Source: Deltaproteobacteria bacterium (lineage in GTDB: Bacteria; Desulfobacterota; Syntrophorhabdia; Syntrophorhabdales; Syntrophorhabdaceae). Taken from it: a stretch of DNA of 64,000 bases. The translations under genes were made by a program, and so were the position numbers. The stretch lies in the NCBI GenBank assembly GCA_022711595.1, contig JAKLET010000004.1, positions 62,001 through 126,000 of the forward strand. Reading direction: 5' to 3'. The notes beneath the pieces are model-generated. The model did not search any database. It worked only from the letters and a program-made list of their open reading frames with translations, and had not been told where the DNA came from. Shown in pieces: positions 9,622-18,506 of the stretch. Numbering within the stretch: the first letter of the stretch is position 1; each line of letters starts with the position of its first letter.

Positions 9622-10634
9622 GGGTACTTGTCAGGGCAGACGGAAGCTATGAAAGAGGGCTTGGCCATATTTCTAAACAGATCACGCTTTGCAATAAACT
9701 CAAAAGATCCGGGAATGAGATATTATTTGTCATAAGGCGGAACGAGGTCACTGCGAACCTGCTTTCTCAGGCAGGCATGGATCATGTTCAAATTGACGGA
9801 GAGGTCCTGTCCGGTATTGACGGGATAATTACATCCTACAGGCCCGAACTGGTGATCCTGGATATACTCGATACTACCTCGGATTATGTACGTGCATTGA
9901 GGAAGCACAACGTCAGTATCGTTACCTTCGATAATACGGATGTCAGCGCGCTGGACTGCGATGCGGTGTTCAACGTCATGTATTATCACAAGGACGAAGC
10001 GAGGAAGCTCTTAAAGAGGGCTGCAGTATATGAAGGTTATAAGTACATAATAATTGACGAGGCATATAGTTCTGTCGGTGAATCTGAAAATGAAAGTGTT
10101 CAAAGGATACTTTTGACCCAGGGTGGCGCAGACACAGGAAACAGGACACCGTTCCTGATGGAGACGCTGATAATGCTGAGGGAGAAGACGAAGGTGCCTT
10201 TTAATGTGGATGTTGTGGTGGGCCCTGCATTCGATCTGGGCAATACCGCGACGATCGAGGAGATCGCTGGCGCGCATGATGTGTTCCATGTCAATCGGCA
10301 GCCCAGCAACCTCGCGCGTTTTATCGAAGAATGCGATATCGCGATCACGGCCGGGGGTACGACCATGTGGGAGATCGCGGCATGCAAAAGGCCGATGTAT
10401 GTTTTTATCAACGAGTCATTTGAAGACGAAACGGCAAGGGTGATCAGCTCTCTCGGGTTCGCATTGTATGACGGGTATTTGCCTGGTCAGGACAGGGTGA
10501 GCGACAGTCTGAAGAAGCTTGTCGAAGATCTTTCTTTGAGAAGGGAGCTTGTTCGGAACATGAAGTTGTATGATATTGCAAACGGCCTGAACAGGGTAAT
10601 TGATGGAATATATAAACACGGGGTGCAGACATAA
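9618..10634 (+). CDS. PseG/SpsG-like UDP-sugar hydrolase or transferase
   Basis: MurG-like GT-B fold of 338 aa. N-terminal VRADGSYERGLGHI matches the PseG/SpsG signature in which a His and Gly-rich loop faces the UDP-sugar; the C-terminal nucleotide site shows ITAGGTTMWEIAA. PseG hydrolyses the UDP-linked diacetamido sugar before the NeuB-type condensation, which fits its place directly after the synthase gene. It starts on ATGA with the preceding stop. The region YKYIIIDEAY and the long middle segment are less conserved, so a transferase role like that proposed for SpsG remains possible. Confidence 0.83.
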   Translation: MRVLVRADGSYERGLGHISKQITLCNKLKRSGNEILFVIRRNEVTANLLSQAGMDHVQIDGEVLSGIDGIITSYRPELVILDILDTTSDYVRALRKHNVSIVTFDNTDVSALDCDAVFNVMYYHKDEARKLLKRAAVYEGYKYIIIDEAYSSVGESENESVQRILLTQGGADTGNRTPFLMETLIMLREKTKVPFNVDVVVGPAFDLGNTATIEEIAGAHDVFHVNRQPSNLARFIEECDIAITAGGTTMWEIAACKRPMYVFINESFEDETARVISSLGFALYDGYLPGQDRVSDSLKKLVEDLSLRRELVRNMKLYDIANGLNRVIDGIYKHGVQT

Positions 10635-11293
10635 TGTTCAAAAGAAAAAAGATCCTGTGCGTCTCGGCGCATATGGATGACGCAGAGTTTGGGTGCGGCG
10701 GGCTTATCAGCTCGCTCTCAAGAGAATCCGATATCTATGTGCTGGTGCTGAGCAAAGACAGAAAAAATTCGCTTGGAGAGGTCCAGGAGGTCCGCGTTCT
10801 TGAAGAACAATATGCCGCGATGAACATACTTGGCGTGAAAAAAGAGAACATATTCTTACCGGACGGCATTCCTGGCCAGCTTTTTCCGGAGTACAGGCAG
10901 AACGTGTTGGAAGCGATGTATGATGTCGACTCGAAAATAAGGCCCGATATTGTCATCACGCCCAGCATGAATGACGTGCACCAGGACCACAGGACTGTAT
11001 GCAGGTCGGCTCAGAAGGCTTTTAATCGACGCACAAGGCTGGCATACGAAGTGATCAATTCAAGCGATGGTTTTGTACCGACATTGTTCTTTGAGATCTC
11101 TAAAGATGCCCTCGATGCAAAGGCCGAGGCAATACTTTGTTACAGGTCCCAGGCAGACCCTGCGGTCACTTCAGCTCACTATTTTGACAGGGGTGCGATC
11201 GAGAGCCTCGCGCGGCTCAGAGGCGTCCGCATGGGTGTGCAATACGCTGAATCATATGAGGTGATGAACCTTGTGCGCTTCCAGGGAGAGTAA
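10634..11293 (+). CDS. PIG-L/LmbE family deacetylase
   Basis: Zinc-dependent N-deacetylase of the LmbE/PIG-L family, 219 aa, typical length. The metal and catalytic residues are visible in SAHMDDAEFGCGG near the N-terminus (HMDD for the usual HPDD) and in DVHQDHR near residue 116. Such enzymes remove acetyl from GlcNAc-type residues on lipid or small-molecule carriers. The start overlaps the previous stop (TAATG). Located among nonulosonate genes, it could deacetylate an amino-sugar precursor so that another acyl group can be attached, which is inference. Confidence 0.86.
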   Translation: MFKRKKILCVSAHMDDAEFGCGGLISSLSRESDIYVLVLSKDRKNSLGEVQEVRVLEEQYAAMNILGVKKENIFLPDGIPGQLFPEYRQNVLEAMYDVDSKIRPDIVITPSMNDVHQDHRTVCRSAQKAFNRRTRLAYEVINSSDGFVPTLFFEISKDALDAKAEAILCYRSQADPAVTSAHYFDRGAIESLARLRGVRMGVQYAESYEVMNLVRFQGE

Positions 11294-11297
11294 ACAT

Positions 11298-12050
11298 ATG
11301 CCGGTGAAGGTTGTTGCCACGATCGAAGCCAGGATGGGTTCCACGAGGTTCCCGGGAAAGGTGCTGGAGCGCATAGGGGAAGAGACCGTGCTCGAATGGA
11401 CAGCAAAACGCATCCGGATGGCGAAACTTGTTGATGCCGTTGTCGTCGCTACAACGACCAGCGCCTCTGACGATCTGATAACGGACCTCTGTAAACAGAT
11501 CGATCTGCCGTGCTACAGGGGCAGCGAAGAGGATGTCCTGAACAGGGTCGCGAGCGCCGCACGGATGATGGCTGCGGATATTGTGGTCCAGACCGGCGCG
11601 GACTGCCCTTTCTACGATCCCGATATCATCGACCAGATGATCGGGATATTGATAAAAGGAAACTATCATTACGTCTGCAATGATATGGAGGAAGGCTATC
11701 CCGTTGGGGTCAATCTTCACGTGATTGCCTCTGAAACCTTTTTTGATGTGGATCGGTTGGCAACTTCTCAAAGGGACCGGGAAAATGTGGTCACATATAT
11801 ATGGGAGCATCCCGAAGATTTCCGGATATTTAACCTGACCCCTCCGCCGGAGTTGAAAAGGCCGGACATAAGACTGACGGTTGATTACCGGGAAGACCTG
11901 GCACTGCTGAACGAATTGTCAAAAGGCATCAACAATGATTCGTTCAGGACAATAGATATAATAAGATACCTGGAAAAGAATCCCAGTTTACTTGAGATCA
12001 ACAAGAACTGCAAAATGAAACAATCATCGTGCGCTTACAATATCGAATAA
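11298..12050 (+). CDS. SpsF-type cytidylyltransferase (second copy)
   Basis: A 250-aa nucleotidyltransferase with the CTP-loop motif IEARMGSTRFPGK, the SpsF-type YRGSEEDVLNR segment and QTGADCPFYDP. It shares this architecture with the gene at 7201 but is clearly diverged, so it is not a recent duplicate. The start is the ATG at 11298, 4 bp after the preceding stop; an upstream in-frame reading lies inside the deacetylase gene. The last 15 residues run past the conserved domain. Two SpsF copies flanking NeuB, PseG and deacetylase genes suggest that two different CMP-activated products are made or that one has a non-canonical role. Confidence 0.84.
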   Translation: MPVKVVATIEARMGSTRFPGKVLERIGEETVLEWTAKRIRMAKLVDAVVVATTTSASDDLITDLCKQIDLPCYRGSEEDVLNRVASAARMMAADIVVQTGADCPFYDPDIIDQMIGILIKGNYHYVCNDMEEGYPVGVNLHVIASETFFDVDRLATSQRDRENVVTYIWEHPEDFRIFNLTPPPELKRPDIRLTVDYREDLALLNELSKGINNDSFRTIDIIRYLEKNPSLLEINKNCKMKQSSCAYNIE

Positions 12051-12076
12051 CGACTGGCGCTGTTTGTGTGGGTAAA

Positions 12077-12781
12077 GTGATTGTAGGGATAAAAACACTC
12101 ATTATCGTGGCAGTGAACCTAACGGGATATTTATTTTTAAAACGCAAGGTTATTGACCTGAAGAAAGAAAGGATGTTTGAGGATTTTTATCAGGGACAGA
12201 TCACAGAGCATATCAAGGTACCGCCTAACTTTGAGAACCATTACGGCAAGAGCCGTGATTACCTTATGGATGTCTTTAAAAAGATGGAACCCGGGAGTAA
12301 CGTGCTTGAACTTGGTTGTTACCTTTCAAAACGCCTGAATTGGTTCGCAGAAAAAAACCCGGACCTGCTCTTCACCGGTATCGATCTTTCAATGAAAACA
12401 CTTTCGTTGGCGAAGGACAATAACGAATTGATGCCAAATGTCAGGCTTGTTGCGGCCGATTTTAGCAACCTGCCTTTCAAGACCGGAAAGTTCGACGCTG
12501 TGTTCAGCCACCTGGCCCTTTACCATGTTCCTTATTCTCATATCGAAAATGTTTTCAAGGAGATCAGAAGGATCTCGAAAAAGGACATCATTATGATAGA
12601 ACCGTTCCACAAGGTCCTGCCGCTCAAGCAGAAAATATTGTTGATGTCATCTCCTGATAAACATACTCATGATTACCGAAAGATTGAAAATGACGACGTT
12701 GACCGGAAAGAGATCCGTCCCCTGTTTGACGCGTCATCAGGTTATCATCCGATAACCGTTTTCCATTACCTGAAAAAATGA
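12077..12781 (+). CDS. Class I SAM methyltransferase with N-terminal hydrophobic segment
   Basis: The methyltransferase core is visible as motif I VLELGCYLSKRLNWF, motif II FTGIDLS, and FDAVFSHLALYHV at the motif IV position. The core is of the type found in small-molecule and sugar O- or C-methyltransferases. Before it, about 20 residues (VGIKTLIIVAVNLTGYLFL) are strongly hydrophobic and read as a membrane anchor. The start is uncertain: GTG 12077 keeps the anchor and has GGGT about 5 bp upstream, while ATG 12173 would remove it. Its stop overlaps the flippase start (ATGA). The target is unknown; a lipid-linked intermediate fits the anchor. Confidence 0.72.
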   Translation: MIVGIKTLIIVAVNLTGYLFLKRKVIDLKKERMFEDFYQGQITEHIKVPPNFENHYGKSRDYLMDVFKKMEPGSNVLELGCYLSKRLNWFAEKNPDLLFTGIDLSMKTLSLAKDNNELMPNVRLVAADFSNLPFKTGKFDAVFSHLALYHVPYSHIENVFKEIRRISKKDIIMIEPFHKVLPLKQKILLMSSPDKHTHDYRKIENDDVDRKEIRPLFDASSGYHPITVFHYLKK

Positions 12782-14277
12782 GACATTCTGTCGTTCGCAA
12801 TACTTTTATTTATCTTTTCAATATCGGCACCGTCAGTGTCTTGAATATCATTACTATTCCCATCTTTACAGCCTATTTGTCTCCTTATGATTATGGCATG
12901 ATAGCATTGAATGCTGTTGCCACAGGTGTTGCCACTATCATTGGCGGTTGGGGGTTGGACAACTTTGCGAACAGGTTGGAAATCAAATATTTTAATGATG
13001 CTAAAAAGAGGGCGAAGTGCCTGGGATGGGTATTCGTAACTAATTTGGTTATAGCGGTGCTGGTTTGCTGTGTCCTTTCGCTCCTTCCCCACCTGTTCTA
13101 TCGTTTTATTTACCAGGGCGCGAGACTCCCTTATTTTTACTTGTATCTGATTCCGGTCTGGACCGTACTGACGCAAAGAATAATTGTTTTTTACCAACAT
13201 TATCAGATCAATCTGCAGCAGGCATCCTCCTATTCACGGTTGAACATAGCACTCCAATTGTCTAATTTTGCGATCCTTATCCCGGGATTTTTACTGTTTC
13301 ATTTTTCGTTGACCGGATACATGGTGTCCATGTTCGCGGTCCAGCTTTTTTATGCCGGACTGATTGTTTTTTTCTGGATCCCGAAAATATTGGAATTTGA
13401 TGCAAGATATCGCAGATATATCCGGCTCGGCTTTCGATATGGATTGCCGCTCCATTTTGAGGGATATATTGCGGCAATACAAAATTATCTGGATAGGTTG
13501 TTGATAGCGGGCAAGTTGAACATAAACACCCTGGGAATATATTCCTTTTCATTTACTTTTTCGAATAACTACAGCCTGACCACGCAGGCCATGAATAATT
13601 CATTGAATCCCGAGGTTTACAGACGATTGGATCAAAAAACCGATGACGACAATAACCTGGCTTATTTGTATGGTGTCTGCCTGTTCTATTTCATGGCGCT
13701 TGCCCTGATCGGGTTTGCTTTTTCGCTTTTTTCAAAAGAGATCATTATACTGCTGACCAACGAGAGGTTCCATTCGTCCTATGAAATTGTGCCAGTTATT
13801 ATCGTTTCACTTATATTTCTCGATATGAATTCTATCTATAATGCGACCCGTGTTTTCATTAAGAACAAAACAAGGTTTATGACACTGGCCTCGTTCAGTT
13901 CCGTTTTTTTCAAGGCCATACTTTTATTTGCTTTGATACCGTTGATGGGAGTGTGGGGGGCCGTGATCGCATTTTTGTTGTTCCACGTTTTTAATTTTGC
14001 CATTTATAAATTATACGCTGACAGGATATTGCCGATGAAAACCCCCTCGTTTCTATCTGTTATCATACTGCTCGGGTATTCTTTTTTGTACTTCATAGTG
14101 CAATACATATGCCCTTTCAAGGGGCTGTTACCTGTAATTCTGTTGAAGGCGCTGTTATTAACGGTTGTTGTAATAGGTACGCTTGTTTTCCTGAAAAGAT
14201 CTGACAGCGTCCTCTTCGGAAAGATGGTCGCACCAATCCAGAAAATAGTTCCAAGGTGGTTGATGCCAGGCGTATGA
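12778..14277 (+). CDS. wzx: Wzx-type lipid-linked oligosaccharide flippase
   Basis: Polytopic inner-membrane protein of 499 aa with about 12-14 hydrophobic helices spread along the whole length, the size and profile of Wzx/polysaccharide-transport (MOP superfamily) flippases. The N-terminal segment NTFIYLFNIGTVSVLNI and the loop YLSPYDYGMIALNAV are typical of the family. It would flip the undecaprenyl-pyrophosphate-linked repeat unit to the periplasm. The gene is more AT-rich than its neighbours, which is usual for wzx. It starts within ATGA of the methyltransferase stop and its own stop overlaps the next start. Confidence 0.87.
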   Translation: MRHSVVRNTFIYLFNIGTVSVLNIITIPIFTAYLSPYDYGMIALNAVATGVATIIGGWGLDNFANRLEIKYFNDAKKRAKCLGWVFVTNLVIAVLVCCVLSLLPHLFYRFIYQGARLPYFYLYLIPVWTVLTQRIIVFYQHYQINLQQASSYSRLNIALQLSNFAILIPGFLLFHFSLTGYMVSMFAVQLFYAGLIVFFWIPKILEFDARYRRYIRLGFRYGLPLHFEGYIAAIQNYLDRLLIAGKLNINTLGIYSFSFTFSNNYSLTTQAMNNSLNPEVYRRLDQKTDDDNNLAYLYGVCLFYFMALALIGFAFSLFSKEIIILLTNERFHSSYEIVPVIIVSLIFLDMNSIYNATRVFIKNKTRFMTLASFSSVFFKAILLFALIPLMGVWGAVIAFLLFHVFNFAIYKLYADRILPMKTPSFLSVIILLGYSFLYFIVQYICPFKGLLPVILLKALLLTVVVIGTLVFLKRSDSVLFGKMVAPIQKIVPRWLMPGV

Positions 14278-15428
14278 GCACTCAAACGGAAAAGATGATC
14301 TATTGTTTTTCGAGGGAGCCAGGCGGGGCTGAAGCGCTCTCCCTCGTGTTAAAGGGGCGTGACGCTCACCTGTATTGTTTGATTGGGAAAGATTACGCAT
14401 GTGATATCTTTGATTCCCACGGCCTTGCTTATATGAGATATCAGGGAAATACCCGCGAAGAATTATTTGTTTTTATAGACAACCTGCATGAGCAGAAGCC
14501 CGTCTCGATTGTGCTGACATCAGCAGGGAGCATTCCCGAGCATGATATGACAGAAAAATATCTCTGGAACTGGGCGTCATCAAGGGGAGTGCCAAGCATT
14601 GCCGTATTGGACCAGTGGCAGAACTACAAGGAACGTTTTAGCGGACCCAACGGGACACATAGCCTTAAATACCTGCCAGATGTTATATGCGTGATGGACG
14701 AGTCGGCACGAAGGGGTATGATAGATGATGGGTTGCCCGGAGAACGGATAGAAATTGTCGGACATCCCAGCCTTTCAAAATTGAGAAATATTATGACAGC
14801 CCTTGGGGTTAGCGGAAACGAGGATATTCGGAAAAAGCTCAAGGTTGGCAGCGATCAACAATTGGTGCTCTTTGTCGCAGAGCCCTTTACCCACTTTTAT
14901 GGCGACAGGGCAGGATATACTGAACTGACAATATTGGAAGAGTTGATCTTTTACTTCCAAGAAAGATTCCTGTCATTGAAAAAGGGGTACAACGATATCG
15001 GGTTAGTCATAAAGCTTCATCCCAAGAACAACCTTGAAGTTTTTAAAAAGTTCAGAGAAAAACATGTTGAAATATGGGAAACTCTGGATCCCGTGGTCCT
15101 GACCGGCGAGGTTGACAAAATTGCCTTGTTAACAGCGTCAGACCTTGTTGTAGGAATGGCTTCTATCATGCTGATGGAGGCAATAGCGCTTGGAAAGCCG
15201 ACTGTAAGTATACAAGTGGGTGCCATGATATCGCATTTATGTGAGGCAGTGAACCAGGGGATCATACCTTTTATTTCCACGAGGAGTGAAATGAACCTGG
15301 TCCTGGACAGACTTTTGGATGATCGATCATATAAAGAGAAATATATTGAAAACATAAAAAATTACCCAATTATTGACAATGCAGATTCGCGCATCTGGGA
15401 AACAGTAGAGTCGAGGAAGTTAAGATGA
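14274..15428 (+). CDS. GT-B-like transferase of unknown specificity
   Basis: A 384-aa soluble protein I cannot assign. The N-terminus (IYCFSREPGGAEAL) suggests a nucleotide-fold strand and loop. The C-terminal half has KLHP with His249 followed by SDLVVGMASIMLMEAIALGKP, the same arrangement as the KPHP proteins at 3824, 22334 and 36641 and as CDP-glycerol or Kdo transferase-like GT-B enzymes. The ATG at 14274 overlaps the flippase stop and is preferred to TTG 14256. By position it may be one of the glycosyltransferases that build the repeat unit. Confidence 0.6.
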   Translation: MSTQTEKMIYCFSREPGGAEALSLVLKGRDAHLYCLIGKDYACDIFDSHGLAYMRYQGNTREELFVFIDNLHEQKPVSIVLTSAGSIPEHDMTEKYLWNWASSRGVPSIAVLDQWQNYKERFSGPNGTHSLKYLPDVICVMDESARRGMIDDGLPGERIEIVGHPSLSKLRNIMTALGVSGNEDIRKKLKVGSDQQLVLFVAEPFTHFYGDRAGYTELTILEELIFYFQERFLSLKKGYNDIGLVIKLHPKNNLEVFKKFREKHVEIWETLDPVVLTGEVDKIALLTASDLVVGMASIMLMEAIALGKPTVSIQVGAMISHLCEAVNQGIIPFISTRSEMNLVLDRLLDDRSYKEKYIENIKNYPIIDNADSRIWETVESRKLR

Positions 15429-15461
15429 ATAGCCATCTCATATTAAAGAGGACCATATAAA

Positions 15462-16739
15462 ATGGAAGAACTTGCTTTATTCGGTGGAAAGCCTGTCAGG
15501 GAAAAACCATTCCCCAAACACCGGACGACAGGAGATGAAGAAAAGAGGATCGTAATGGAGGTCTTGGATTCCGGGATACTCTCGGAGTTCATGGGATCTA
15601 ACAACGAACATTTTATGGGCGGTCCTTACGTGAATGCCTTTGAAAAAAAATGGTCGGAGCGATTTGGCGTGAAGCACACGGTCAGCGTGAATTCAGCGAC
15701 TTCTGGTCTTTTTGCGGCAGTTGGGGCTGCCGGTGTCGGGCCCGGTGATGAGGTGATCGTCCCGCCATGGACCATGACGGCGACTGCAACAGCGATCCTT
15801 TCCTTCAACGCGGTCCCCGTGTTCTGCGATATTGAAGAAGATACATTTTGTATGGACCCGGTGTCCGTCGAAAAACTGATAACGCCCCGTACCAGGGCAT
15901 TGATGCCCGTCCATATATACGGCCACCCTGCCGATATGGACCCGATCATGGAGCTCGCTTCAAGGTATAACCTGAAAGTCATAGAAGACGCGGCCCAATC
16001 GCCGGGAGGTTATTACAAGGGAAAACTGACCGGGACGATCGGGCACATGGGGGTCTTCAGCTTTAACTGCAATAAGATCATCCAGTGTGGAGAGGGCGGC
16101 GCGGTCGTGACGAACGATGACGAACTCGCGAAAAGGCTCCGGCTGATCAGAAACCATGGAGAGGCTGTTGTAGCGACCGGCATGAGCGTCCAGGATGGGT
16201 CGAACATTATCGGCTGGAATTACCGGATGAACGAGATAGAGGCCGCAATTATGATGGTCCAGCTCGATCGCCTGGACCATTTGTTGAAGGAACGAAAGGA
16301 TCTTGTCGAATATTTCGAGAAAGGGATACGTGATGTGACCGGCCTGATACTGCCTGTTGTAAAAGATGGTTGCACGCATACGTATTACCGTTATACGATG
16401 CGACTGGACAGAGACAGTATCAAGGTCCCATCCGCTACGATCGCGAAGGCCTTGAACGCGGAAGGAATATCATTCAACGCTGACTATATTCCCCTCAACC
16501 TTTATCCCATCTATCAAAAGAGGATGGGTTACGGCAGTCAAGGGTGCCCGTTCACATGCGCCTATTATGGAGGGACCGTCGATTACACAATGAAGAACCT
16601 CCCTGTTACGGATCAGATGACCCGTACCACATTATCATCCGAGGTGATCCGTCCGCCAGTGACATTTGTAGATGTTGATCAAATTATTATGGCATTTCAA
16701 AAAATATTTAAACAAATCGAAAAATTCGACGTCATATAA
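15462..16739 (+). CDS. DegT/DnrJ/EryC1/StrS sugar aminotransferase
   Basis: PLP-dependent transaminase of nucleotide-activated keto-sugars, 425 aa. The N-terminus LALFGGKPVRE is typical of the StrS/AHBA-synthase subgroup. SATSGLFAAVGA, IPV-type VPPWTMTATA and EDAAQSPGG are canonical, and the PLP lysine is Lys205 in FNCNKIIQCGEGG. It is somewhat longer than minimal family members because of insertions near residues 40-50 and in the C-terminal part (TCAYYGG region). It follows 33 bp after the GT-B-like gene. The likely job is to install the amino group for a diamino or aminodeoxy sugar, with the acyltransferase that follows acylating it. Confidence 0.9.
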   Translation: MEELALFGGKPVREKPFPKHRTTGDEEKRIVMEVLDSGILSEFMGSNNEHFMGGPYVNAFEKKWSERFGVKHTVSVNSATSGLFAAVGAAGVGPGDEVIVPPWTMTATATAILSFNAVPVFCDIEEDTFCMDPVSVEKLITPRTRALMPVHIYGHPADMDPIMELASRYNLKVIEDAAQSPGGYYKGKLTGTIGHMGVFSFNCNKIIQCGEGGAVVTNDDELAKRLRLIRNHGEAVVATGMSVQDGSNIIGWNYRMNEIEAAIMMVQLDRLDHLLKERKDLVEYFEKGIRDVTGLILPVVKDGCTHTYYRYTMRLDRDSIKVPSATIAKALNAEGISFNADYIPLNLYPIYQKRMGYGSQGCPFTCAYYGGTVDYTMKNLPVTDQMTRTTLSSEVIRPPVTFVDVDQIIMAFQKIFKQIEKFDVI

Positions 16740-16755
16740 AAGGATGTTTAACTTT

Positions 16756-17394
16756 ATGATAAAAATGACAGTAAAAATATTTCTAAACGTTTTTAAAAAG
16801 TTCAATACTCTGTTTTATATTTTCTACAATCGTATATATCTTTGGTCCAACAATATTCGTTTCGGAAAAAATATGCGAATAACTGGTTCTGTCACCTTGA
16901 TAATACGGGGTAAATCTGAAAATATTACCGTTGGTAACGATTTTACCTGTTTGGGTGAGTTGGTTCTTAACAATAGAGAAAATGGGAAGATCATAATTGG
17001 TGATAATGTGTTTTTTGATAAGAACGTTGAGATTTGTGCTGCCAGGGATGCGACGGTTGCAATTGCTGGTAAAGTAACGATATGTCCGCGATTTATTCTG
17101 AATGCAGGCACCGATGTTTCTATAGGTGAATCGACGGTCATAGCCGCTAATTGCAACATTAACGCCTCGGAAAGACAAAGGGTTATTGGAATTGAAATGA
17201 TCCGGCAAGAATATTTGCATGCGCCGATCAGTATAGGAAGCGATGTGTGGTTTGGAGTGGGTGTCAGCGTTCTCAAAGGGGTCAAGATTGGTGATGGGGC
17301 AATAATAGGCAGCAACGCGGTTGTGGCGTCTGATATAGACGATAACGCAGTCGCGGTGGGGGTGCCGGCAAAAACTGTCAAGTTCAGAGAATAA
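16756..17394 (+). CDS. Left-handed beta-helix acyltransferase (hexapeptide family)
   Basis: Protein of about 212 aa whose second half consists of hexapeptide-type repeats (VTICPRFILNAG, SIGESTVIAAN, IGSDVWFGVGVSVL, IGDGAIIGSNAVV), ending with the usual VGVPAK. It resembles WbbJ/maltose O-acetyltransferase-like enzymes that use acetyl-CoA. A hydrophobic N-terminal stretch (FLNVFKKFNTLFYIFYNRIYL) is unusual and may tie it to the membrane. ATG 16756 is preferred because AAGGA precedes it; ATG 16744 sits directly on that site. Codon use is markedly AT-rich compared with the aminotransferase upstream, suggesting separate acquisition. Confidence 0.82.
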   Translation: MIKMTVKIFLNVFKKFNTLFYIFYNRIYLWSNNIRFGKNMRITGSVTLIIRGKSENITVGNDFTCLGELVLNNRENGKIIIGDNVFFDKNVEICAARDATVAIAGKVTICPRFILNAGTDVSIGESTVIAANCNINASERQRVIGIEMIRQEYLHAPISIGSDVWFGVGVSVLKGVKIGDGAIIGSNAVVASDIDDNAVAVGVPAKTVKFRE

Positions 17395-17420
17395 TATTAT
17401 ATTTCAAGGATGGTAACGGA

Positions 17421-18455
17421 ATGACCAACAAAGACAATTATTATGCTGCGCTTTCTGAATGGAAAAAGCTTATGGATTCGATCCCCGATTCAGGTGCGGG
17501 AGCATATCTGAAACTACTTAACGTGGTCACTGTCAGCCAACTGCTGCATGAATTCGAATCGGGAGAGATCGATCCCTATCCAGGTCTGGCACCGGCCTTT
17601 CGGTCACAATCCGGATATATGGATCTTTATCTAAAGTTCCCTATTTTTAATAATTCGTCTTTTGACGGCACAGAGCTGAAAAAAGGATTGTCGGTCAAAG
17701 AACTTTACGAAACTGCATGGACAAGTTATTCGGAAAGCACCTATGACCATTCACTGGATCTCATACATAGAAGGTTGAAAGCCAATGGAATGGATACTGA
17801 TTTTTTTAAAGGAAAAAAATGTCTCGACGGGGGCTGCGGAACCGGGCGTTTTGCGATAGCGATGGCCCAGCTCGGCGCGGACAAATCGGTAGGGATCGAC
17901 ATTGGTACCAGGAGCCTTGAATTTGCGAACAGGCAGAAAGAACGACTCGGACTGTCAAACGTTTTATTCCAGGAGATGAGTGCCGATGACCTTAAATTCG
18001 AAGACGGCTATTTTGACTTGGTTATCTCCAATGGTGTGCTCCATCATATTGAAAGAACGGAAACAGGGTTGAGTGAACATCTGCGGGTTTTACGAAGCGG
18101 CGGCCTGTTCTGGCTCTACCTGTACGGCAAAGGCGGCCTGTTCTGGGAGCTATATGATGTTTTCAAGGATTCACTAAAGAACATCAGCTATTCAACGGCT
18201 ATCGGCATATTGCGGCAATTTCACATCCATGAAAATAAATTCTATCTCTTTTCCGATAATGTTTATGTTCCTGTGAGGAAATATTTCAGCTATTCCGAAG
18301 TGCACGCGATTTTGGCTAAATATTGCGAATATTCCCATGAACTCTTGAAAGGTGCGACCGGTGATGATGATGTGAAGGACCTTTTGAGCAAGCCTTACGG
18401 AAAGGAATTCTGGGGCGATGAAGGCGAAGTGAGGCTCAAGATCATCAAGAAGTAA
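17421..18455 (+). CDS. Class I SAM-dependent methyltransferase
   Basis: A 344-aa protein with motif I LDGGCGTGRFAIAMA, acidic motif II VGIDIGTRS, and ISNGVLHHIE followed by LRSGGLFWLYLY, the standard ubiE/sugar-methyltransferase pattern. It has an N-terminal extension of about 125 residues (SEWKKLMDSIPDSG, SVKELYETAWTSY) before the Rossmann core that resembles no domain I know. Start ATG 17421 has ACGGA and AAGGA-like sites upstream. It probably methylates a nucleotide sugar or the growing glycan. Confidence 0.8.
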   Translation: MTNKDNYYAALSEWKKLMDSIPDSGAGAYLKLLNVVTVSQLLHEFESGEIDPYPGLAPAFRSQSGYMDLYLKFPIFNNSSFDGTELKKGLSVKELYETAWTSYSESTYDHSLDLIHRRLKANGMDTDFFKGKKCLDGGCGTGRFAIAMAQLGADKSVGIDIGTRSLEFANRQKERLGLSNVLFQEMSADDLKFEDGYFDLVISNGVLHHIERTETGLSEHLRVLRSGGLFWLYLYGKGGLFWELYDVFKDSLKNISYSTAIGILRQFHIHENKFYLFSDNVYVPVRKYFSYSEVHAILAKYCEYSHELLKGATGDDDVKDLLSKPYGKEFWGDEGEVRLKIIKK

Positions 18456-18506
18456 TGAACCAAATGGCTTCTCAGGTTTTTAAAATAAATATTGATGGAG
18501 CATACT

